NCBI RefSeq assembly: GCF_000012825.1
Contig: NC_009614.1
Location: 1,240,001-1,304,000, forward strand
Length of the DNA: 64,000 nucleotides
Source: Phocaeicola vulgatus ATCC 8482
GTDB taxonomy: Bacteria; Bacteroidota; Bacteroidia; Bacteroidales; Bacteroidaceae
Direction: 5' to 3'
The position numbers were made by a program, and so were the translations under genes. How positions within the stretch are numbered: the first letter of the stretch is position 1; each line of letters opens with the position of its first letter. Below the pieces are notes generated by a model that was not told where the DNA came from, did not search any database, and worked only from the letters and a program-made list of their open reading frames with translations. Positions 1 to 8,857 of the stretch are shown here, in pieces.

Positions 1-499
1 CGAACAGAAGGAAAGGATCAGGCAGGCAATCTCGAAGAGGATTCCCCTGGACCTGGGACTGAAGGACAAGAACGCCGGCATGGAGTTCGAGGTCGGAAAC
101 ATCTTCATCGACGGGGACATCCTGCTGCTGCGAATGACGCTGACAAACCGCACACAGATAGGCTATACGACGGATTTCATGCGGTTCTATATCCAGGATG
201 CAAAGATTCACAAGAAGACGGCGGTGCAGCAGATCGAGCAGAACATCCTGTTCGCTTTCGACTACCCGGAGGAGATACCTGCACATGAGAGCCGGACGTT
301 CACGGTGGCCATGAACAAGTTTACCATTCCTGACAAGAAAAGGCTCATCATCGAGATCCAGGAGAGAAACGGCGGCCGGCACTTTCTGTACAAACTTAAA
401 AACAAGTCACTTCTGGGAGCGGAGGAAGTGTTCAGAAGCCTGCAGGAGCAGAAAACGGAAGATGAAGCGGACAGGATATTAAGGAGGATATCCAGATGA
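1..499 (+). CDS. traN: Conjugation protein TraN-like (DUF4138), C-terminal part
   Basis: The reading frame is already open at the left edge, so only the last 165 or so residues are present. The segment has the beta-strand-rich pattern and the conserved block around TDFMRFYIQDAK seen in Bacteroides TraN (DUF4138) proteins, which are components of the type IV secretion apparatus of conjugative transposons. The stop codon overlaps the start of the next gene (ATGA), so the genes are translationally coupled and sit in one tra operon. The internal ATG at 80 is not a credible start because the homology-like pattern continues upstream of it. Assignment is from recalled family pattern, not from a search. 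Confidence 0.75.
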   Translation, partial: EQKERIRQAISKRIPLDLGLKDKNAGMEFEVGNIFIDGDILLLRMTLTNRTQIGYTTDFMRFYIQDAKIHKKTAVQQIEQNILFAFDYPEEIPAHESRTFTVAMNKFTIPDKKRLIIEIQERNGGRHFLYKLKNKSLLGAEEVFRSLQEQKTEDEADRILRRISR

Positions 500-1056
500 A
501 ACTGCTGATGCTCATATTGTTCTTCCCCTTTTCTTTCGAGGGGGAAAACGGAAGGGAACTGCTCGATACGGCACTGGAAAAATGCAGCCGTCTGGAAAGC
601 CTGGAAGCTTGCCGGGACATACTTTACCGGTACGGGGTGGCAGACAGGCTCCCTCTGTCATGTCCCCTGAAAGACAAGTTCAGGATAAGCAGCCCGTATG
701 GAGGCAGGATTCATCCCATAACGGGAAAACATAGTTTTCATTCGGGAGTCGATATGGCGGTGGAGCTGGCCGCACCGGTCCATGCCACCGCTTCCGGTAC
801 GGTCGTTTTCGCAGGAAGGAAGGGAGGCTATGGAAGATGCGTCATCATACGGCATTCCTACGGCTTTGAAACGCTTTACGCACATCTGGCAGCTTACTAT
901 ACGACGGAGGGCAAAAAGCTCGGGAAAGGGGCTGTTATCGGCTTTGCCGGGAGCACGGGCAGAAGCACAGGCTATCATCTGCATTATGAGATAAGAAAGA
1001 ACGGTAGAACTATAAAACCATACTGGTATGGATATGACAATTCAGGAAGAGATTGA
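496..1056 (+). CDS. M23 (LytM) peptidoglycan peptidase of the transfer operon
   Basis: A 186-residue exported protein with a hydrophobic N-terminus (residues 1-16) that looks like a signal peptide. The C-terminal half is an M23/LytM domain: zinc ligands H82 and D86 lie in HSGVDMAV, and the H161-L-H163 motif lies in YHLHYE. M23 enzymes are zinc endopeptidases that cut peptidoglycan cross-links. Inside a conjugation operon the inferred job is to open the wall locally for the secretion channel. It starts on the ATGA overlap with the TraN-like gene and its 3' end overlaps the next gene by 29 nt, which supports tight co-translation. All expected active-site residues are visible, so it should be active. 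Confidence 0.85.
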   Translation: MKLLMLILFFPFSFEGENGRELLDTALEKCSRLESLEACRDILYRYGVADRLPLSCPLKDKFRISSPYGGRIHPITGKHSFHSGVDMAVELAAPVHATASGTVVFAGRKGGYGRCVIIRHSYGFETLYAHLAAYYTTEGKKLGKGAVIGFAGSTGRSTGYHLHYEIRKNGRTIKPYWYGYDNSGRD

Positions 1057-1369
1057 ACAGCTTGTATTAAGATGCATCGCCGCCGACGGGCTGAAGGCAT
1101 GCCCGAAGGATATTTCCTTTCTTGAGAAATACAGGCTGAAGAACCTGTACTTCCTCTCCGTGAGGTATCGGATGGAAGGAACTGACTGCCCGGAACTTGA
1201 CCGGAGGGCGGAGGGGCTGATCAGATGGAACATTTATTCCACGGATTTCCCGCTCCTTCGCCGGGTGTATGCCAGGGAGGGAAAGGAGGCGTTGATGAGA
1301 TGCCTGTACCTGGAGGAGGGGTATTTCCGCAGATTCCTGGAACAGACCGGACTGGAGGAGAGGATATGA
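1028..1369 (+). CDS. Small conserved-looking protein of transfer operon, unknown function
   Basis: A 113-residue, charged, mostly helical protein without signal peptide or membrane segment. I do not recognise a family. It overlaps the M23 gene by 29 nt at its start and the next gene by 4 nt at its end (ATGA), so it is part of the same operon. A second in-frame ATG two codons in is an equally plausible start. The sequence is rich in Arg/Glu/Leu and has regularly spaced aromatic residues, consistent with a cytoplasmic helical bundle. No function is proposed beyond membership of the transfer/regulatory operon. Confidence 0.6.
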   Translation: MDMTIQEEIEQLVLRCIAADGLKACPKDISFLEKYRLKNLYFLSVRYRMEGTDCPELDRRAEGLIRWNIYSTDFPLLRRVYAREGKEALMRCLYLEEGYFRRFLEQTGLEERI

Positions 1370-1644
1370 CGAGCCTTTCCGTTGTCAGCTACATAGAACG
1401 GATCAACCGGATGTACAGGCTGATCCGAAAGGAAAGTACCGGCAGCCGTGCGGAACTGGCCGGCAGGATGCGGGTGAGTGAACGGACCGTCAGCAACTAC
1501 CTGGAGGAACTCCGGCTGATGGGGGCTGACATAAGGTTCAGCAAGACACGCAATACTTATTATTTTTTCAACCGGTTCGTGCTTTATGCGACGTTCGAAG
1601 CCCGCATCGATGCCGACGTGCTGGACGATAAGAAAAAGAAATGA
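1366..1644 (+). CDS. Small helix-turn-helix DNA-binding protein
   Basis: A 92-residue protein beginning at the ATGA overlap with the preceding stop. An open frame continues upstream to 1225, but that part lies wholly inside the previous gene and is unlikely to be translated. Residues about 10-60 form a winged-helix/HTH_11-like pattern: helix (YIERINRMYRLIRK), then AELAGRMRVSERTVSNYLEELR, a typical turn and recognition helix, followed by a short wing (GADIRFSKTRNTYYF). It probably regulates the transfer operon or an element-encoded gene. The C-terminus is a short charged tail ending in lysines. The target is unknown. Confidence 0.7.
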   Translation: MTSLSVVSYIERINRMYRLIRKESTGSRAELAGRMRVSERTVSNYLEELRLMGADIRFSKTRNTYYFFNRFVLYATFEARIDADVLDDKKKK

Positions 1645-1683
1645 TACATACAATTATAATAAACCTTTAAAAAAGAATGAAGT

Positions 1684-2745
1684 ATGAAACAAGTTAAATT
1701 TTTACTGTTGGCGGCGTTCGTGGCCATGTTCACAGGCTGCCAGAATGAGGAGATAATGGAACAGGATTCTGAAAAGGACGAACCGGTCCCTACCGGTGAT
1801 ACACGTATCATCATCGAAGGCGAGGGGATGCTGGAAACCTCAGCCCGCTCTTCAGACGGAAGGGTTGATTTTACCGGGGGGTATGCCACTGGAGCAGGAC
1901 TGTATGACGGACGCAAAAATGTTCCTGTTGAAGCCCATCCTGATGCAGGATATGAGGTGAACTATTTTTATGGAGGGCCGGCTAATCAACCTAAGAAATA
2001 CGATTATGCACAATCCGGGACTTCAGAGTTCGATGTTGACTTAGGAGGTCAGGACCATACTTTCCATTGTGGATTCAAGGAAAAAAAACGCACACTGACG
2101 ATCAATGCAGGTGAAGGCGGAACAACTAATCCGAAAGGAACAATGGAATATCAGGTGGAAAAGCCGATCAGTATTACGGCTACTCCGGAGAGTGAGTATG
2201 AATTTACAGGCTGGACAATTATAGGTGGTGATGTAACTATCGAAAATCCAGGCAGTTCAACCACTACCGCCACCCTGCATGGTTCCAACAGTACTATTAC
2301 AGCCAATTTCAAGCAATCCATAAGAAGTATCACAATTAATTTGGATAGATTTTACAGCTCAACTTCAAGTACGAACAGTGGTAAAAGTTATGAATATTTG
2401 ACCGTGTCATCCACAGATTGTTCCGGTATAGTATGCAGGATATATGGACAGACCAAAAATGACATGGACAATATGGATGAAGTAAGCTATCCTGTGCAAA
2501 TAGAGCAGAACCAAAAGGTTATGTATGCATATTCAGAATGGGAAACGATTAACCAGGATGGAGATACACGAGAGAAGAGTGCCACTCCGCAGTCTTTTGA
2601 TATTATAATAGACAATGCTGTGGTTCTTTCAAACGTCAAATCACCATCAGGCAAGCAAACTCTTGATTTCAGTGAGTTTGATGGTAAGGAAATATCAGGT
2701 ATTGGATATAAGATAACTTTCCAATTCACTCCCCATTGGGAATAG
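1684..2745 (+). CDS. Surface lipoprotein with InlB-type/bacterial repeat domains
   Basis: A 353-residue lipoprotein: hydrophobic signal followed by lipobox FTGC with Cys19, then an acidic linker (EEIMEQDSEKDE) that fits lipoprotein export to the outer leaflet in Bacteroidetes. Two regions resemble the divergent InlB B-repeat (Flg_new_2-like) family: one at about residues 55-130, and a clearer one at about 135-210 with the hallmark EYEFTGW followed by a short strand pair. The C-terminal 140 residues look like a separate beta-sandwich of unknown type. The gene lies 39 nt downstream of the HTH gene and is followed by a hairpin. It may be a surface adhesin or exclusion protein carried by the transfer element; that is inference. 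Confidence 0.7.
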   Translation: MKQVKFLLLAAFVAMFTGCQNEEIMEQDSEKDEPVPTGDTRIIIEGEGMLETSARSSDGRVDFTGGYATGAGLYDGRKNVPVEAHPDAGYEVNYFYGGPANQPKKYDYAQSGTSEFDVDLGGQDHTFHCGFKEKKRTLTINAGEGGTTNPKGTMEYQVEKPISITATPESEYEFTGWTIIGGDVTIENPGSSTTTATLHGSNSTITANFKQSIRSITINLDRFYSSTSSTNSGKSYEYLTVSSTDCSGIVCRIYGQTKNDMDNMDEVSYPVQIEQNQKVMYAYSEWETINQDGDTREKSATPQSFDIIIDNAVVLSNVKSPSGKQTLDFSEFDGKEISGIGYKITFQFTPHWE

Positions 2746-2813
2746 AAACAATAAAGAGAATGGAACAAAACCGAATATCCGAGAAAGTGAAGGATTATAA
2801 TAGATAAATATGA

Positions 2814-2857
2814 AATAGCCCTGTCATTACTCTAAATGAGAGTGTGGCAAGGCTATT
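2814..2857 (+). terminator. Imperfect hairpin after the repeat lipoprotein
   Basis: Arms AATAGCC...ACTCT and AGAGT...GGCTATT fold into a long stem with a few mismatches around an AAATG loop. It lies 70 nt after the stop codon of the lipoprotein gene and has no clean T-run. The rest of 2746-3060 is AT-rich and shows no gene. This is the likely right edge of the left-hand mobile segment, but no attachment site is recognisable. Confidence 0.45.
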
Positions 2858-3060
2858 CTCATTGCAGACGAAAAGGAGTAAAAATCGGATTGGAAGAACT
2901 TTTAGAGATTTTATTGATAAAAACATCTTTAAACTCCTTATGCAAATAAATAACAGAATCTTTTTCTACCAGGCGAGGCACATTATTATAAGATGTTATA
3001 ATAATACATTTTGATAGTATAACTTTTCTATACTATCATTAATAATCACATATCTTAGCC

Positions 3061-3622
3061 GATCTGCCATTTCTTTTGGTACAACTGGGCAGTTATGAGC
3101 TTTCTACAGAGTCTGCTGATTATTCTCCATAGACTTTCCTGTGCGAAGCTTAGGCGGCAACACTGGCCATAAATCGTACGGTCCTAGCGGTAATTACCGA
3201 CTTTTCGTTACACTAAGCCATGTCGTAGCAAAAAGCCTTTGATAAGGGATTTCGTCTTGCACAGGTTATCTTGAAGCAGATATACGGAGGAAGTGCTTGC
3301 TGGAATCGCCTGTTTACGTGAAGCATATCATCGGAGGAAATACTATTCGGATTCGTTGTAGGGAAATAGGAAAGAGATTCGCTTCAAATGAGAATCGGAG
3401 CGGTTTTTTGTAGCAGACAGTGACCGGATATTTTATCCAACTACTGCCACAGTCCGTAAAAAAGAAGTATGGGTGCAATCTTCTGAGGTACTCCATCCCG
3501 TAGCTATGCACTATAATTGGGCAGGTACTACTCACAATAACCTTTTTCCTAGGTTCGGTCTGCTAGTGACTCCTTTTCGCACCGACCATTGGCAGAAACA
3601 GGGAACAGAAGACTCAGATTAA
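3061..3622 (+). pseudogene. Sialate O-acetylesterase, C-terminal remnant with frameshifts and stops
   Basis: Translating across three frames recovers the C-terminal third of a sialic-acid 9-O-acetylesterase (SASA family). First comes LPFLLVQLGSYEL and, after stops, CEA-stop-AATLA, TDFSLH and FDKGFRLAQVILKQIYGG. After a frameshift come ESPVYVKHIIGGNTIRIR and EIGKRF. After a second shift, from 3413, come SDRIFYPTTATV, EVLHPVAMHYNWA and finally GLLVTPFRTDHW before a stop at 3620. These match the order LREAQ...RLA...YG...SGPVY...FYPA...PVAVRYAW...PFRTDNW known for the family. Several in-frame stops (for example after DYSP and LCEA) show it is dead. The 5' two thirds is absent. It converges on the ECF sigma gene and fits the mucin-glycan theme of the neighbouring locus. 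Confidence 0.85.
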
Positions 3623-4167
3623 AAGCGCATGAAGAGCACAAAGAACGGAAGATTATCTCGGATAAATTTCAAGGCTAAGGTAATCTGACGTTCCACGGCT
3701 TTTTCTGTTATGGCACACTGTTCTGCTATCTGCTTATTGCTTAGGTGCAGTTCGCGGCTCATGCGGAAAATACGTTGCCGATTAGCAGGTAGTTGGACTA
3801 CTAGCTTATCAATATACCTCTTTAAATCCCGTGCATCCAGTTCTTCTTCTATACTATAACCTTCTTCCATGCTTTGCAATACAGTCATTTTAAAATTGAG
3901 TTCATTAAAATAACGCCTTGAATAATTAAATATGATGTTGCGGGTAATAATAAAGAGATAACCGTCAAAATTCTTGCTGTTGTCAAAGGTTTCTCTTGCC
4001 TCCCAAACATGCAGAAAAACGTCTTGCACAGCTTCTGAGATTTCGGAAGAAGAGGTCAAATAGAGCCGAGCAAAATGATAAACCTTTTGCCAATAATGGT
4101 TATACAGCCAGGCAAATGCTTCTTCATCACCTGCCTTCATTCTATTTAGTATCACTTTCTCTTTCAT
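3619..4167 (-). CDS. ECF-type RNA polymerase sigma factor of the mucin PUL
   Basis: A 182-residue sigma-70 family protein. Region 2 spans about residues 10-80 (EEAFAWLYNHYWQKVYHFA, then EAVQDVFLHVWE and FLFIITRNIIFNYSR-like strand) and region 4 about 115-170 (LPANRQRIF, LSNKQIAEQCAITEKAVERQI helix-turn-helix). It is divergent from the FecR gene across a 284-nt AT-rich gap, the normal arrangement of Bacteroides sigma/anti-sigma pairs that control SusC/SusD loci. The inferred role is to drive the fecR-susCD-M60-GH109 operon when the anti-sigma is released by substrate import through SusC. Its C-terminus (VLFMRF) overlaps the last bases of the esterase remnant. Length is normal for the family. 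Confidence 0.92.
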   Translation of the reverse strand: MKEKVILNRMKAGDEEAFAWLYNHYWQKVYHFARLYLTSSSEISEAVQDVFLHVWEARETFDNSKNFDGYLFIITRNIIFNYSRRYFNELNFKMTVLQSMEEGYSIEEELDARDLKRYIDKLVVQLPANRQRIFRMSRELHLSNKQIAEQCAITEKAVERQITLALKFIRDNLPFFVLFMRF

Positions 4168-4451
4168 TTATTTAGGAATACAACCACAAAGTTATAAAAA
4201 TTAATTAATTAAAAAATGATTAATTAAAAAAAACTTAAGCCTTTTATTTGACTAAACGGTAAAAAGGCACGTTTACGTTCTTTTTTTCAAGTGGTGTTAA
4301 AAACAACTACTTTTTTTGATTTTATAAGCGCAATGACATATAGATATTTATAAAATTCTAATCAGAAAAATATTTTTTTCAAATCCGATGTGGGGGGAAA
4401 AGGGTTTCAGGTGTATTTATTATAGATGCACGTAAAAAGATATTTATAGGT

Positions 4452-5405
4452 ATGAAAATTGATAATAGAAAAACGTTCATAAAAAGATTGCTCTCAGGGA
4501 CGATGTCCAAAGAGCAACGCAAGATATTTATCCAATTGGATGAGATAGATTTTCAGCTTAGAAAACAATGGGACGAAGCGGGCAATGAGTCCATTGATTG
4601 GCAAATGAAAGAGCAAATTTGGAGAAACATCAAAAATAAACAAGATAATAAAAACCGAAGATTCTTTCAAATGTTTCCCAAATGGCAAATGATAGCTGCA
4701 ACGGTGACCCTCTTGTTGATCACGTCTGCTGGATTGTGGTTTGCCAAACAACAAGCCGGTTGTGTGAATGACTTTATTGAAGTGACTGCACAGGAATCCC
4801 AACTGTACACATTGCCAGACAGTTCGAAAGTATGGATGCAGAAAGGAAGTAGTCTGCGATATGCCAAGGCATTTCTCAAGGACCGAAAAGTCTGGCTGAA
4901 GGGGAATTCATTCTTTGAGGTAATGCGTCAGAATGGGGTTCCATTTCAAGTCTACATTAATCAGGGCATGATAGAAGTAAAAGGAACCAGCTTTGATATT
5001 CACCAGAATCAAAACCAGCAGACAAATGAAATTATTTTGTTTTGTGGAAAGGTGGATTTTACAGCGGAAAATCATGAAACCATTGAAATGCAACCATTTC
5101 AAAAATTAACATATTATATTAAGAAGGATAATATAACAAAGGAATGGTTGAGAAATATTAAATACAAAAATGGCAGTCTTCAGTTTACGAATCTTCCCTT
5201 GAAACAATTGATTGAGACAATCAACAGCAGGTATAACAGTAACATCAAGTTGGAAGGAATCAACCTTAAACAACAGTCTGCCTTTACAGGAAAAATCCGC
5301 TTAGAAGAATCACTGAAAGATGTCTTACAGAAAATTTGTTATAGTCTTAGTCTCGAAATGAAAGCAAATGGTAATGAGATAATTATTTATAAAAACAATC
5401 ATTAA
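4452..5405 (+). CDS. FecR-type anti-sigma factor
   Basis: A 317-residue inner-membrane regulator: cytoplasmic N-terminal domain of about 75 residues, one membrane helix at about 77-97 (MIAATVTLLLITSAGLWF), periplasmic FecR domain at about 105-205 (YTLPDSSKVWMQKGSSLRY, then VKGTSFDIH), and a C-terminal DUF4974-type domain from about 245 (LPLKQLIETINSRYNSNI). The last domain is expected to contact the STN domain of the downstream SusC, passing the substrate signal to the sigma factor. It is the first gene of the operon and ends 38 nt before the SusC start. All domains appear intact. Confidence 0.92.
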   Translation: MKIDNRKTFIKRLLSGTMSKEQRKIFIQLDEIDFQLRKQWDEAGNESIDWQMKEQIWRNIKNKQDNKNRRFFQMFPKWQMIAATVTLLLITSAGLWFAKQQAGCVNDFIEVTAQESQLYTLPDSSKVWMQKGSSLRYAKAFLKDRKVWLKGNSFFEVMRQNGVPFQVYINQGMIEVKGTSFDIHQNQNQQTNEIILFCGKVDFTAENHETIEMQPFQKLTYYIKKDNITKEWLRNIKYKNGSLQFTNLPLKQLIETINSRYNSNIKLEGINLKQQSAFTGKIRLEESLKDVLQKICYSLSLEMKANGNEIIIYKNNH

Positions 5406-5443
5406 AACAAGTAAACCTAATGTTAAACTTTAAAAAAAACAGA

Positions 5444-8400
5444 ATGAAGAAACACACTTTTTGTCGTTTTTCGATACTGTTAAGTATCATCCTTGTTTTT
5501 CTTCTTTATCCCATGTCCAGTATGGGAGCACAGAAATATATTTCTGTAAAAGGAGAAGACATGACCATTAAACAGGCTATTCAGCTGATTGAAAAAAACA
5601 GTGAATACACGTTCTTTTATAATGCGTCAGATTTGGAAAACAACACGAAACGCGATTATAACAGCACGGGAAATATTGAAAAAGTTCTAAAAGATGTATT
5701 TGAGGGCAGCAACGTAAGCTACGTTATTAAAGGAAAAGAAGTTATTCTAAAAGTGACTAAGACTGAAAATACGCAGCAAGTTAAAAAACGTACCATAATC
5801 GGTGTTGTAACTGCCAGCGACATCAAAGAACCGATCATCGGAGCCAGTATCTGGCTTAAGAACAGTTCTATCGGGGTTATTACCGATGTGGATGGTAAAT
5901 ATTCCATCGTTATTGAAGGAGTTGGGGGGGTATTAGAGTTTTCGTACATCGGTTACAAAAAACAGGAAATTGCCCTTGCTAATCAGGAAGTAATCAATGT
6001 GGTGTTGGAACCTGACACCGAAGTGCTTGATGAAGTGGTAGTTGTAGGGTACGGTAGTCAGAAGAAAGAAAGTGTGGTAGGAGCAATTTCTACACTTGAC
6101 ATGCGTAAACTCAATGTACCGGGTGCTTCCATTTCTAATGTATTAGCAGGTCAACTTTCTGGTGTAGTAGCCATGAGCCGTTCAGGTGAACCGGGTAAAA
6201 ACAGCTCGGCCGATTTCTATATCCGAGGTGTTTCATCATTCAAGGGTACTTCTACGCCGCTGGTGTTAGTTGATGGTATTGAGCGTGATCTGGATTTGGT
6301 GGATACAGATGACATTGCTACCTTTTCTATTTTGAAAGATGCCTCTGCTTCAGCCGTATATGGTGTTAGGGGCGCAAATGGTGTTATTTTGATTACTACC
6401 AAGAAAGGGCAGGAAGGAAAACCGGCTATCAATGTCCGCACAGAATTCGGCTTTACTGCTCCCACCAAACGACCGGAAATGATTAACTCGGCGCAATGGG
6501 CAGAACTTTACAATGAAGCCAGTGGTACCAACTACTACTCTCCGGAAGTGATTCAGAAATATCGCGACCACAGCGATCCAGATCTTTATCCGGATGTGGA
6601 TTGGTTTGATGCCCTGTTTGATGACATGGCAGAGAACCAGCGTGTGAACTTGAGTGTGACTGGTGGTGGTGACAACATTAAGTATTATGTGTCCGGTTCG
6701 TTCTACAATGAAAGTTCTATCTATAAAAACGCTGGTAATATCTATGGTTACAACTCAGCCATCCGTTATAACAAGTTCAATTTCCGTGCCAATGTCGATT
6801 TGAATGTGACTAAGAGTACCACGTTGAATGTCAACCTAGCCAATATCTATGAAAAGTCGTTCGGTCCTGGCTTCGGCGATAATGATAACGATATTTGGAG
6901 CTATACCTTTAATGCTTCTCCGAATGCATTTCCGGTACAGTATTCCGATGGTACTTTGTCCGGTCCGTCTACCGACTCCGGCCACAATCCGTGGAATATG
7001 CTGGTACACTCAGGTTATCGTGAACAATTTTGGAATTCGGCTCAATCTTTGATTGGCTTGACTCAAGACTTCGGTAAGATTTGGGAACCGCTGGAAGGTC
7101 TAACTGCTAATATCAAATTCTCTTGGGATGCTTGGAATACCACGCTGCAACGTCGCTCCAAATCACCCAGCTTCTACCATGCACGCGGACGTGATGCGGA
7201 AGGTCGACTGATGTACGATGACAACAACAATGATGGAGAATGGGACCCTGTACACACTGGCAGTGAATCATTAGGTTATGAAATTGGACGCCAAGGTACT
7301 ATGACCCGTTATCTGGAAGGTTCGTTGAACTATAATCGCTTATTTGGTAACCATCGCGTGGGAGCTCTTTTCCTTTATAATCAGAAAATCCATACCAACA
7401 CCCAGGCTGCCGACGGCAATGCAGCATTACCTTATAAGAACCAAGGCTTGGCTGGTCGCGTGACGTATGCTTTTCGAGATACTTATTTTGCCGAAGTGAA
7501 CATGGGATACAACGGATCTGAAAACTTTGCCCGCGGACATCGCTTCGGTTTCTTCCCGGCTTTTGCTTTGGGATGGATGGTATCGAACGAAAAATGGTTT
7601 GAACCGCTCACCAAGACCATTGATATGTTGAAACTGAAAGGTTCTTATGGTAAAGTAGGTAACGATGATATCGGCGGACAAAGACGTTGGGTTTATGAAT
7701 CTACAATTGTGGGCACTGGCGATCAAGGCTGGTGGTTCGGCCAAAGCGGTAATCAAGGGGGAGCAGGTATCCGCGTAGGGGAAATAGAAAATTTGTATGC
7801 TTCCTGGGAAGAGGCTACCAAACTCAATTTGGGTGTGGAATTCTCTCTGTTCAATAAGGTAAAGGTGCAGGCTGACTACTTCCGTGAAGAGCGTCAAGGC
7901 ATTTTCCTGCAACGCGCCGGTTTGCCAGCCATTGTCGGTTTATCCACCATTCCGTATGTTAATATAGGTAGAACACTCAACAAGGGATTTGATGCCAATG
8001 TAGAGTACAATCACCAGATTGGAAAAGTATTTCTAACTGCCCGCGGTAACTTTACTTTCAGCCGCAACAAGCTGCTTGATAACGACGAACCCGATTGGGA
8101 ATACAAATACCAAAATCGCATAGGCAAGCCGTTCGGATCTGACGGTCAGATGCAGCCTTTCGGTCTTGTAGCCCTAGGTCTATTCCAAAGTCAGGAAGAA
8201 ATTGACAACAGCCCGCGTCAGACTTTCGGTGAATACCGTGTAGGAGATATCAAATATCAGGATATCAATGGCGACGGCATCATCGATACACAAGATGAGG
8301 TGGCGATCGGTTATACCAACCTGCCGGAAATCATGTACGGTTTCGGTTTGGGTGCACAATGGAAAAACTGGGATATCAACGCCTTCTTCCAAGGTTCTGC

Positions 8401-8845
8401 TCATACTTCTTTCTTTCTAGATGGTGTATCGGTAAAGAGTCCGTTCTCCAGTGGTAACATGGAACGTGCGGCTATCAATAAAGACCTGTGGGGCAAAGTG
8501 TGGATGTCTACTAATTCGCCTGAACAGAATGCTCATGTCACCTATCCGCGCCTAAGCAATGGTAGCGGGGGTGCCGGCGCTTCCAACAACAACAAGAATT
8601 CCACCTGGTGGTTGCGCAATGGCTCCTTTTTACGTCTGAAAAACATTGAAATCGGATATACTTTACCTAAAGAATTTGTCACTAAAACATTTATTAAATC
8701 GTTGAGATTTTATGTATCCGGAAACAATTTACTTACATTCAGCTCTTTCAAATTATGGGATCCTGAAAAAGCCAAAGGCTCATCAGATGGCTCAGGCTAT
8801 CCGCTGAATCGTGTTGTTACTGTCGGATTCAATGCTAACTTTTAA
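5444..8845 (+). CDS. SusC-type TonB-dependent transporter with STN signalling domain
   Basis: A 1133-residue outer-membrane transporter. The ATG at 5444 is preferred over 5420 because it places MKKHTF directly before the signal peptide (hydrophobic to about residue 29). Domains in order: STN/secretin-like about 33-105 (ISVKGEDMTIKQAIQLIEKN), carboxypeptidase-regulatory-like beta domain about 115-200 (GVVTASDIKEPIIGASIWLK), TonB-box region (DEVVVVGYGSQKK), plug about 210-330 (SILKDASASAVYGVRGANGV), then a 22-strand barrel ending in the aromatic FNANF. The STN domain marks it as a trans-envelope signalling SusC working with the adjacent FecR. It forms the import channel with the next gene's SusD. 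The cargo is inferred to be O-glycopeptides or their glycans from the enzyme genes downstream. Confidence 0.95.
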   Translation: MKKHTFCRFSILLSIILVFLLYPMSSMGAQKYISVKGEDMTIKQAIQLIEKNSEYTFFYNASDLENNTKRDYNSTGNIEKVLKDVFEGSNVSYVIKGKEVILKVTKTENTQQVKKRTIIGVVTASDIKEPIIGASIWLKNSSIGVITDVDGKYSIVIEGVGGVLEFSYIGYKKQEIALANQEVINVVLEPDTEVLDEVVVVGYGSQKKESVVGAISTLDMRKLNVPGASISNVLAGQLSGVVAMSRSGEPGKNSSADFYIRGVSSFKGTSTPLVLVDGIERDLDLVDTDDIATFSILKDASASAVYGVRGANGVILITTKKGQEGKPAINVRTEFGFTAPTKRPEMINSAQWAELYNEASGTNYYSPEVIQKYRDHSDPDLYPDVDWFDALFDDMAENQRVNLSVTGGGDNIKYYVSGSFYNESSIYKNAGNIYGYNSAIRYNKFNFRANVDLNVTKSTTLNVNLANIYEKSFGPGFGDNDNDIWSYTFNASPNAFPVQYSDGTLSGPSTDSGHNPWNMLVHSGYREQFWNSAQSLIGLTQDFGKIWEPLEGLTANIKFSWDAWNTTLQRRSKSPSFYHARGRDAEGRLMYDDNNNDGEWDPVHTGSESLGYEIGRQGTMTRYLEGSLNYNRLFGNHRVGALFLYNQKIHTNTQAADGNAALPYKNQGLAGRVTYAFRDTYFAEVNMGYNGSENFARGHRFGFFPAFALGWMVSNEKWFEPLTKTIDMLKLKGSYGKVGNDDIGGQRRWVYESTIVGTGDQGWWFGQSGNQGGAGIRVGEIENLYASWEEATKLNLGVEFSLFNKVKVQADYFREERQGIFLQRAGLPAIVGLSTIPYVNIGRTLNKGFDANVEYNHQIGKVFLTARGNFTFSRNKLLDNDEPDWEYKYQNRIGKPFGSDGQMQPFGLVALGLFQSQEEIDNSPRQTFGEYRVGDIKYQDINGDGIIDTQDEVAIGYTNLPEIMYGFGLGAQWKNWDINAFFQGSAHTSFFLDGVSVKSPFSSGNMERAAINKDLWGKVWMSTNSPEQNAHVTYPRLSNGSGGAGASNNNKNSTWWLRNGSFLRLKNIEIGYTLPKEFVTKTFIKSLRFYVSGNNLLTFSSFKLWDPEKAKGSSDGSGYPLNRVVTVGFNANF

Positions 8846-8857
8846 ATTATACCAAAT

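Noticed and set aside
1225..1365. Upstream extension of the HTH gene.
   Set aside because: It lies fully within the preceding gene in another frame, and the ATGA overlap at 1366 gives a better start.
3150..3200. Short resemblance to group II intron domain V (CGTACGGTCC) or to the 23S rRNA AACGGTCCTA block.
   Set aside because: The stretch reads as part of the decayed sialate O-acetylesterase, and neither the rest of an intron nor any rRNA context is present.
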